Assembly (NCBI GenBank): GCA_023663345.1
Contig: JAMPHR010000002.1
Location: 1 to 64,000 of the forward strand
DNA from: Paenibacillus sp.
GTDB taxonomy: Bacteria; Bacteroidota; Bacteroidia; Bacteroidales; Muribaculaceae
DNA length: 64,000 nucleotides
Direction of reading: 5' to 3'
Of this stretch, positions 57,449 through 64,000 are shown in pieces. Every line of letters begins with the position of its first letter. Within the stretch, counting starts at the first letter, position 1. Position numbers and translations under genes: made by a program. The notes below the pieces were generated by a model that had not been told where the DNA came from, did not search any database, and saw only the letters and a program-made list of their open reading frames with translations.

Positions 57449-58972
57449 TTAATACGCTTTGTACTTGTACAGGAAATCGAGTATCTCGCCAAAGCCGTCG
57501 TAGGACTTGAACGGCTCGGGATTGGCCTCGGTGGGCTCGGCCTGGATACCGAAATTATCCACGCTCACACGGAAGAATGTGCCGTGCCCGTGGCTGTTGC
57601 CGGCGAAAGTCACTTCCTGGGTCGCACGTTCGCGGTAGAGGATCTTGGAGAATCGCATGTCGGGGTCGGGCGAGGTGTAGAAGGGGGTGTCCTCGGTGCG
57701 GCCTGTGTCGGCGTTATAGATCCAGATGGTATTGTCGACCGCGTAGTAGAACTTGTTGGTGAGTGTCCTCACGGGGCAGAACGCTGTAGCCTTTCGGAAA
57801 GCCGAGGCGGTGGCCTCATCGAGCTTCACAGGGGGAGCGGCGGGAGTGACGCGTACATTGTAGTAAGCTGTGCCGCCATCCTTGAAAGGATAGAGCCACA
57901 GGGCGTTGTCATTGTCCTCAAAGAGCATCCACAGGCGCGATTCGTGACCCGAGATGGAGGCAAACAGTTTCTTGTCGATGGCTTGTGGATCGAAGGCGCT
58001 GTTGATCACACTCGATGTGACGGTTAGGGGTTGTATATATCGGGCTCCGTAGTTGTCATTCCATTCTATCAAGCGTCCGTTGAGCTCATCGTAGAAGGCA
58101 TAGCTTGCTCGGCCGCCCGCATGGAGGATTTCGCCAACGCCAGTGATATTGTAGTCGCTACCATCCTGAAGGCGACAACGGCCTCTGGCCTTGATCGGCA
58201 TCTCTACATTATCGACAAAATGGATGCCTCCGTCGCTCACAACGAATTCGTTGTGGCCTTCACGGTCCATGAGGATATGTGAGATGCTGTAGGATGATGC
58301 CGGCTCGAAGAATATATCGTCGGTGGAGGCTTGGTACACAAGGTCGACTGGACTTATAGTCTGGCCTTTCTGAGAGCCGAGAATGTAGAGTCGCTCGTCC
58401 TGTTGCAGATAGCTGTTGAGATACGCGAGCTTTCGGCCATCGGAGATGGTGGCTCCATTGTTCATGTAGGAGTACTGGCGGAAACGTGAGATTCCACCCG
58501 GATAGGTCACGGCCTCGAGATCGCACTCGCCACCGGGCTGACGCGTGAGCATGAGATACACGCGCGATAGGCCGTTGTCGACCTTGAAATTGCAGTAGGC
58601 CATGGTGCGCACACCGGTGGCGCGGTGGATGGCGCTGAGACGGAGATTGTAGGATCCGATCTCTTCCTGAAAATTAGTGATGTTGAGCTCCTTGGTCGAG
58701 CCGATCTCGCGGTATTCGGGAACCACGCCCATGGCGATGGGGGCAATCTCCCATGACCAGTCATATTCAGCCTCGGAAGTACCCTCGTATAGATCTTTCT
58801 TGGGCTTCATGGTGAGATCCTCGCCATACATCACTATGGTGTCGGGAGTGATCTCGAGAGTCACCTTGCCGAGATCGGTATAGGTGTAGTTGCCGTTGTC
58901 CTCGGTACACGACCCGAACATGAGGAGGCCGAGAACCGGTAATCCTATATTCTTGATATATGATGTTTTCAT
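57449..58972 (-). CDS. PKD-like family lipoprotein
   Basis: 507 residues with a lipoprotein signal (IGLPVLGLLMFGSCTEDNG), so anchored in the outer membrane. The first part, with IVMYGEDLTMKPKKDL, DWSWEI and YNLRLSAIHRATGVRTMAYCNFKV, is a PKD-like Ig fold. The rest is a beta-propeller-like run of strands such as RVYLMLTRQPGG, ERLYILGSQKG, EFVVSDGGIHFVDN, ASYAFYDELNGRLIEWND and NKFYYAVDNTIWIYNADTG. This is the common PKD_6-type protein of SusC-SusD-DUF4843 loci. Its ligand is unknown; binding of a glycan or peptide on the cell surface is inferred. It lies 31 bases after the DUF4843 gene. Confidence 0.85.
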   Translation of the reverse strand: MKTSYIKNIGLPVLGLLMFGSCTEDNGNYTYTDLGKVTLEITPDTIVMYGEDLTMKPKKDLYEGTSEAEYDWSWEIAPIAMGVVPEYREIGSTKELNITNFQEEIGSYNLRLSAIHRATGVRTMAYCNFKVDNGLSRVYLMLTRQPGGECDLEAVTYPGGISRFRQYSYMNNGATISDGRKLAYLNSYLQQDERLYILGSQKGQTISPVDLVYQASTDDIFFEPASSYSISHILMDREGHNEFVVSDGGIHFVDNVEMPIKARGRCRLQDGSDYNITGVGEILHAGGRASYAFYDELNGRLIEWNDNYGARYIQPLTVTSSVINSAFDPQAIDKKLFASISGHESRLWMLFEDNDNALWLYPFKDGGTAYYNVRVTPAAPPVKLDEATASAFRKATAFCPVRTLTNKFYYAVDNTIWIYNADTGRTEDTPFYTSPDPDMRFSKILYRERATQEVTFAGNSHGHGTFFRVSVDNFGIQAEPTEANPEPFKSYDGFGEILDFLYKYKAY

Positions 58973-59003
58973 TAATAACTGTATATAGCGGTTAGATACA
59001 CTC

Positions 59004-59723
59004 TTAGAAACTTATCACGTTGCCGTTCTCATCGAGCATAGGCCCGTTTTCCTGAGTCCACTTGGCAAGGGCCGACTTCATCTTGTCCTGATAGAAGTAC
59101 ATCTGGGCACGCGGGATGGCGTTCTCGCCAGTATTGGGGAAATTCCATATCCCCAGAGTGTCGATGATGAAGCGGTACTTCACCTGGCTGTAGACTCCGA
59201 AATAGGGCTGGCACTCGTACACCCAGCGGGCGGGACGGGTGAGGATGTCGTTGATCTTGAGCTTATAGTCGATCCAGGCCGGATTGACGTCGATCTCCAA
59301 CCCCTCGGACGGGAGTATGCGGAACGTGATGTACATTTCCTTCTCGGCTATCGAGGGGGTGCGGTTGACCTCGACGCGCAGGGCTGTGCGGAACTCTCCG
59401 GCGGGTATCACCACGGGCTGTAGCGAGTATTCCCGGCCTTCGGTGGCGGTGGTGAGGGTGGGGTCGACCTCCACGTTGACCTTGCGGTCGTAGTCCACGG
59501 CCTGACCGGTGACCACAATGGGGATCTCCACGATGTCGCTCGTGAGTCCGGCCGGCTGAACGGCAAACGAGTAGGTGAGGCTGTCGGCGGTGCCTGATCC
59601 GGCCACACGTTCGAAATATACCTGTGCGCCACCCGAGAAGGTGTCGATCTCATCGGTGGAGCAACTGTTGAGCGCGCTGATGGCGCATGTCGCGGTGAGG
59701 AGTGTGTATATGAGATGTTTCAT
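59004..59723 (-). CDS. DUF4843-family lipoprotein
   Basis: 239 residues with a lipoprotein signal (TATCAISALNSCSTDEID). The mature protein is mostly beta (GTADSLTYSFAVQPAGLTSDIVEIPIVVTGQAVDYDRKVNVEVD, FRTALRVEVNRTPSIAEKEMYITFRILP), two Ig-like or Calx-beta-like sheets, then a C-terminal helical part with VYECQPYFGVYSQVKYRFIIDTLG. The family is found almost only beside SusC, SusD and PKD-like genes, so it is probably a surface accessory of the importer. Its biochemical role is not known. It lies 22 bases after the SusD gene. Confidence 0.88.
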   Translation of the reverse strand: MKHLIYTLLTATCAISALNSCSTDEIDTFSGGAQVYFERVAGSGTADSLTYSFAVQPAGLTSDIVEIPIVVTGQAVDYDRKVNVEVDPTLTTATEGREYSLQPVVIPAGEFRTALRVEVNRTPSIAEKEMYITFRILPSEGLEIDVNPAWIDYKLKINDILTRPARWVYECQPYFGVYSQVKYRFIIDTLGIWNFPNTGENAIPRAQMYFYQDKMKSALAKWTQENGPMLDENGNVISF

Positions 59724-59745
59724 TGCGAGCTGGGATGATGATGGG

Positions 59746-61185
59746 TTAGTAGTTCAGTCCGGTGGCTGTGTTGCCGAATTCCTGTTCCTGATCGGGGAGC
59801 GGGAGTATGTAGACCTTCTCTTTGCGGGACGCTACGTTCTGAGCCAGGTAGCCGGGGCCGATCACGTCGGCATCGAGCCACTTGTAGCGGTAGAAGAGCT
59901 GTCCCTCGCCGTAGAACTCGCGGCGGTACTCGGCGGTGAGATAGGTCTCGATGTCGTCGAATCCGGTGAATGTCTTGGCTTCGAGCGAGCGTGCGCGACG
60001 CACCTGGTTGAGCCATCCGGTGGCCTCGTCGAGATCGGCGGTGGACTCGGCGGCTATATAGTACATCTCGGAGAGGCGCAGCATGGGCACACGGTAACGG
60101 GCATTGTAGCCGTCGCCCGGCTTATAGAGGTACTTGTTGAGCTTGCCGTAGTAGTCGGCCACATCAAACTGGGCCTCGTAGCGCACATCCTTGCCGAGAC
60201 CGGCGTTCACGTCGAAGAAATCGTCGAGATAGAATGTCATCTGCTGATAGTCGTATCCGTAGCTGCTGTGGCTGAAATGGTCGTCGGCCCAGTCGGAAAG
60301 ATTGTCGACGAAAAGGGCGAAGAGCAGTTCGGCGGAAATCACGCGGTCGGAGGTCACGGTCATCATGTTGGTGATGAGATTGAACCTGTCGCTGTCGATG
60401 ATCATGCGGGCATAGGCGAGAGCATTGGCCTTGTCGCCGGCATAGTGGTAGATGCGGGCCATGAGGGCGCGGACGGCAAAGAGATTCATGCGGGTGGTGC
60501 GGTTCATACGGTAGATGTTATCCTCGTTGGACACCAAATTTTTCACGGGATCGTCGGCAAGGAGCTGTTCGGCTTCCTTGAGGTCCCTGATGCACAGCTC
60601 CACGATCTCGCGGGCCGAGCTGTAGGGGGTGTTCTTGCGCGACACGGCGGTGACGTAGGGGATGCACTTGCGGTCGGGGTCCATGCGGAACGACGGGCCG
60701 AAGAGCCTGAGGGCATCGAAATGTAGATAGGCGCGCAGGGCCAGGGCCTCGCCACGTATCAGCTCATAGTTATTGTCGGAGAACATGCGGCGGTCGGCTC
60801 CGTCCAGGTGCTCGAGCACATTATTGTCGTTGACGATGGCCTCGTAGATATTGGACCAGAAGGCATCGATGGTGGGGCGCACGTTGGTGTTCTCGTAATC
60901 GAAACTCTTGGCATAGTTGAGGGGATGGGCGGTGGTGGCCAGATAGTAGTTCTGGACGATGGCCTCGGGGATACCCATGGTGAGGTGGTCGCCGTAGAGA
61001 GCCTGACGGCCCATGATGGAGTAGACCCCTACGAGTGCGTCGAAGAATCCGCTCTCGTCACTGAACAGGTCGTCCTCCTTGATCTCGGTGCGTGGGTCCA
61101 CGTCAAACCATTTCTCGCATGAGGTGGTGGAGATGAGCGAGAGGAACCCGATGGCGCAGAGTAGATATATATTGAGCTTTTTCAT
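59746..61185 (-). CDS. SusD/RagB family nutrient-binding lipoprotein (second locus)
   Basis: 479 residues with the lipoprotein signal LLCAIGFLSLISTTSCEKWF. The SusD fold is visible from the N-terminal WFDVDPRTEIKEDDLFSDESGFFDALVGVYSIMG, the RGEALALRAYLHFDALRLFGPSF segment near 140, RMNLFAVRALMARIYHYAGDKANALAYA, and the C-terminal RVPMLRLSEMYYIAAESTADLDEATGWLNQVRRARS, followed by AEYRREFYGEGQLFYRYKWLD. It is shorter than the first SusD and quite different in sequence, so its ligand is likely to differ. It lies 15 bases after the SusC gene. Confidence 0.94.
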   Translation of the reverse strand: MKKLNIYLLCAIGFLSLISTTSCEKWFDVDPRTEIKEDDLFSDESGFFDALVGVYSIMGRQALYGDHLTMGIPEAIVQNYYLATTAHPLNYAKSFDYENTNVRPTIDAFWSNIYEAIVNDNNVLEHLDGADRRMFSDNNYELIRGEALALRAYLHFDALRLFGPSFRMDPDRKCIPYVTAVSRKNTPYSSAREIVELCIRDLKEAEQLLADDPVKNLVSNEDNIYRMNRTTRMNLFAVRALMARIYHYAGDKANALAYARMIIDSDRFNLITNMMTVTSDRVISAELLFALFVDNLSDWADDHFSHSSYGYDYQQMTFYLDDFFDVNAGLGKDVRYEAQFDVADYYGKLNKYLYKPGDGYNARYRVPMLRLSEMYYIAAESTADLDEATGWLNQVRRARSLEAKTFTGFDDIETYLTAEYRREFYGEGQLFYRYKWLDADVIGPGYLAQNVASRKEKVYILPLPDQEQEFGNTATGLNY

Positions 61186-61200
61186 TGCTGTCGATGTGGA

Positions 61201-64000
61201 TTAGAATGATACGTTGAGGGAGAATGCGTAGCGGCGTGCGAACGGGTAGTCGAGACCACGCTCCTGCTTTACGGTGGACCAGCGGAAGATGTCGTTGAGG
61301 TAGCCGGTGACCCTGAGACGCTCGGCTCCGATGAATCCGAGCACCTTGCGCGAGGTGATGTCGTAGCCCAGGCTGATGGACTCGCACGAGATATAGTTGT
61401 TGTCCTGGACGAAACGGCTGGTCTGGCGGGTGCGGCTGGTGTCCTTCACGTCCTTGAACATGGTGACGTCGCCGGGCTTTCTCCAGCGCTGGTCGTAGAC
61501 GCGGCGGTCGACGTTCTGGTAGAGGTTGGCGTTCTCCACGCGGTCGGCGAGGGTGGTGTTATACACCTGTCCGCCGAAGCTGTAGCGGAAGTTGGCGCTG
61601 AAACTGAAGTCGCCCCAGTTGATTGACGTGCCAAACACTCCCTCCATGTCGGGACGGGTGTCGCCCACGCACACCTGGTCGGCCGAGTTCCATGTATAGG
61701 TCTTGATGCCGTTCTTGGTGAGGTACATCTCCTGACCGTTGGAGGGGTCGATACCGAGCGACCTCACGGCATAGATGCTGGTCACCGAGTTGCCCTCCTC
61801 GTAGAGCAGGAGCGGAGTGGTGGTGCCCTCGCGGTAGGCCTTGTCGATGATATCCTCGTTGCGCTTCTTCATGGCGTTGCTGATCTTGGTGATCTTGTTG
61901 GAATTGTGGTTGCCCGAGAAGTTTACGCTCCAGTAGAGTCGGCGTGATACGTCGCGGAGGAACATGTAGCGGAGCGAGAACTCGTAACCGTTGTTCTCGG
62001 TCTCGCCGATATTCTCGGTGTAGGAGGGGAAGCCGAGCGAGGGGGCTACGGTGACCGATGCGAGGAGGTTGGTGGTGCGGCGCTTGTAGATGTCGAAGGT
62101 GAAGCTGAGGCGGTCGTTGAAGAGGCCTATGTCGGTACCGCCGTTGATCACCTTGGTCTGCTGCCATTTCAGGTCGTTGTTGCCGAGGCCCATCATGGTG
62201 GCGGGAATGATGCCGGCATACTGGTGGGCGATGTTGTACTGGTACTTGCAGATGGCCTGATAGGGCGAGAAGTTCTGGGCGGCGGTCACGCCGTAGGAGC
62301 CACGGAGCTTGAGCTGGCTGAACACGCCCCCTTCGAGGAAGGCTTCCTTGTGGATGTTCCATCCGGCACCTACCGACCATACGGGAGCGTAACGCTGGTT
62401 GGCTCCGAACTGGGACGAGCCGTCATACTTGAGCGACGCGTCGAGGAGATATTTGCTGTCGTAGGCGTAGTTGGCAGTGAGGAGGATACCCGCAAGGCGG
62501 TTGATATTATAGGTGGATGTGGGACGGCTGTCCTTGTAGTACTGCTTGGCGAAGCTGATGTCTACCATGTTCTGGCTCGGGAAGCCTTCGGCACGCACGG
62601 TGCGGGTCTCGGCAGTTGTCTGGGATACGTTGACTCCCATCACGGCATACAGGCTGTGCTTGCCGAACGACTGTCCGTAACGGAGGTTGATGTCGCCGAG
62701 TACGCTGAACATCTTGCTTGTGCCCCAGGTGAAGGAGCCACGGCGCATGTATTCCTCGGGATCGGTGACGGGATCGCCCATCTCGGCAAAGCTGGAGTGC
62801 TGGGCGGGGAGGAAGTAATTGGTCTCGCCTGTCTGCCTGGTGATGCTCACGCGGGCCATGAGGGTGAGGAAATCGGTGATGTTCCACTCGAGCGAGAAGT
62901 TGTTGACAAAGTTGAAGTAATCCTCGCTGTCGGTGATATTGAGCCCGGCATCGTAGAGGGGATTGTTGTTGTAGCCGGTGAAGTAGCGGGGCGCGTCCTT
63001 GTCAAACTGCTTCACGAGACGGCCATCGGCATCGGTGGGGCGCTGATAGGGGTTCATGGCCACGTAGGTGGAGAACTTGCCGTAGGGGGAATTGTCGGCA
63101 TCGTTGTAGGTGAGCTGAAGGTCGTTCTTGAATATCAGGCCCTTGACGCGGTAGGATAGGAACATGCCTCCCTCGTAGCCGGTACGGCCCGATCCCTTCA
63201 TGACACCCGGAGCGTTGCGGGCGGTGAGGTTGATGCTGTAGCGCACGGTATTGTCGCCACCCTCGAGGCGCACGTTGTGACGATGCTCGAAGACGGTGTG
63301 GACGGGCTGTGCGAGCCAGTCGGTGTTGACCCCCTCCTCGACATTGCGTTTCAGGCGCTGGTAGTAGTCCTGGAGGGTGTTGTAGTTGGTGTTGTCGGTG
63401 GCATCGAAGTGTCCGGCATCGACCTGGAGCTGGAGTTTCTCGCGAGCCGATAGCATGTTGTAGTCGCTGAGGTCGGGGGTGACTACCGCATAGTCGCCGG
63501 CATAGTTGACGCGGATGCGTCCGCCCTCGGGGGCGAGGGTCTCGATGACGATTACACCGTTGGCCGAGCGGGAACCGTAGAGGGCGGCTGCCGACGCGTC
63601 CTTAAGGATGGTGATCGAGGCCACGCGGTTGGGGTCCATGTCCATCACGCGCTGGAGGGTGGTCTCGAAGCCGTCGAGGATGAAGAGTGGCTGGTTGGGG
63701 TTGCCGGTGTAGTTGGCATCAAGGTCGGTTATGCCGTTGGCACCGCGCAGCTCCACCTCGGGGAGAGCGTTGGGGTTCGATCCGGCCAGGTTGTTGTCCA
63801 CGAGCTTGATGGAGGGATCGAGGGTGCGGAGACTCTGGAGCAGATTCTGGTTGCCCACCTGTTTCAGCTCCTTGGCCGAGAGGGTGGTGGAGGCTCCGGT
63901 GGCCAGCTCCTTGTTGCGACGGAATATACCGGTGACCACCACGTCGTGGAGAGTCTCGGGGTTCTCGCGCAGGGTCACGTTCATTGTCGAGCTCTTGCGC
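61201..64000 (-). CDS. SusC/RagA TonB-dependent transporter, 5' end outside the window
   Basis: At least 927 residues; the reading frame continues past the right edge, so the signal peptide and regulatory domain are not seen. The ATG at 63984 is not the start, because the frame is open beyond it with plausible sequence (SSTMNVTL). Visible parts are the plug (DVVVTGIFRRNKELATGAST, then LFILDGFETTLQRVMDMDPN, ITILKDASAAALYGSRSANGVIVIET) at the start and a beta-barrel ending FSLNVSF with the terminal phenylalanine. With the 3' SusD, DUF4843, PKD-like and thioredoxin genes it forms one transcription unit. No carbohydrate enzyme gene is in the visible part, so the substrate may not be a glycan. Confidence 0.93.
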   Translation of the reverse strand, partial: RKSSTMNVTLRENPETLHDVVVTGIFRRNKELATGASTTLSAKELKQVGNQNLLQSLRTLDPSIKLVDNNLAGSNPNALPEVELRGANGITDLDANYTGNPNQPLFILDGFETTLQRVMDMDPNRVASITILKDASAAALYGSRSANGVIVIETLAPEGGRIRVNYAGDYAVVTPDLSDYNMLSAREKLQLQVDAGHFDATDNTNYNTLQDYYQRLKRNVEEGVNTDWLAQPVHTVFEHRHNVRLEGGDNTVRYSINLTARNAPGVMKGSGRTGYEGGMFLSYRVKGLIFKNDLQLTYNDADNSPYGKFSTYVAMNPYQRPTDADGRLVKQFDKDAPRYFTGYNNNPLYDAGLNITDSEDYFNFVNNFSLEWNITDFLTLMARVSITRQTGETNYFLPAQHSSFAEMGDPVTDPEEYMRRGSFTWGTSKMFSVLGDINLRYGQSFGKHSLYAVMGVNVSQTTAETRTVRAEGFPSQNMVDISFAKQYYKDSRPTSTYNINRLAGILLTANYAYDSKYLLDASLKYDGSSQFGANQRYAPVWSVGAGWNIHKEAFLEGGVFSQLKLRGSYGVTAAQNFSPYQAICKYQYNIAHQYAGIIPATMMGLGNNDLKWQQTKVINGGTDIGLFNDRLSFTFDIYKRRTTNLLASVTVAPSLGFPSYTENIGETENNGYEFSLRYMFLRDVSRRLYWSVNFSGNHNSNKITKISNAMKKRNEDIIDKAYREGTTTPLLLYEEGNSVTSIYAVRSLGIDPSNGQEMYLTKNGIKTYTWNSADQVCVGDTRPDMEGVFGTSINWGDFSFSANFRYSFGGQVYNTTLADRVENANLYQNVDRRVYDQRWRKPGDVTMFKDVKDTSRTRQTSRFVQDNNYISCESISLGYDITSRKVLGFIGAERLRVTGYLNDIFRWSTVKQERGLDYPFARRYAFSLNVSF

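Noticed and set aside
63951-63984. ATG at 63984 as the start of the second SusC gene
   Set aside because: The protein would begin in the plug region without a signal peptide, and the frame stays open to the window edge with SusC-like residues.

Overview
The window looks like chromosomal DNA from a gut member of the order Bacteroidales. Three things suggest this: two SusC/SusD pairs, many promoters with the Bacteroidetes form (TTG or TTTG, 19-21 bases, then TAnnTTTG), and families such as DUF4843, PKD-like lipoproteins and DUF4271. The GC-rich coding sequence and overall gene content would fit Muribaculaceae, but that family-level placement is inference. I saw no rRNA, tRNA, CRISPR array or intact insertion sequence.

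Layout. 1-8600: a TPR membrane protein, a small lipoprotein and panB. Next come two back-to-back toxin-antitoxin cassettes (a HigB/HigA type and a GNAT type), then trmD, a flippase, a large GNAT-fold protein and a membrane-anchored pseudokinase. 8700-22700: a polysaccharide utilization locus on the minus strand (SusC, SusD, PL1 pectate lyase, GH95, GH29), with a divergent AraC regulator and a secreted esterase. 22800-28900: a KilA-N protein, a RecD/UvrD-like helicase and nifJ. 29000-37000: accessory DNA with a deleted KilA-N copy, two large inverted-repeat elements, a histidine acid phosphatase divergent from a phosphate-type porin, a PEGA-domain operon and small secreted proteins. 37000-43700: a pentapeptide-repeat/channel fusion, a sugar aminotransferase, a SIMPL protein, a short glycosyltransferase, a MetE-like protein, and bioB with a ThiF/MoeB-type E1 enzyme. 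43800-46800: a four-gene island built around a phage portal-like protein. 46900-56000: a free-methionine-sulfoxide reductase/LOG fusion, the DUF4271-hemD-rnpA-yidD-tatD block, queG, a polysaccharide deacetylase, hflX, a WecA-type transferase and ferritin. 56200-64000: a second SusC/SusD locus with DUF4843, PKD-like and thioredoxin genes; its SusC runs off the right edge.

How the genes work together. The first SusCD locus should import and degrade a fucose- or L-galactose-decorated plant polysaccharide under AraC control. The phosphatase and porin are probably a phosphate-scavenging pair. The second SusCD locus carries accessory lipoproteins but no glycosidase inside the window.

The least expected material is non-coding. 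One dispersed repeat family joins a short hairpin with a changing stem to an 8-base-period array (GGTTATAA / GTTTATAG); it follows panB, higA, hflX and ferritin and brackets the HigBA cassette. Two roughly 500-570 base elements are built from inverted repeats. The remains of a deleted KilA-N gene now supply the promoter for a different gene.
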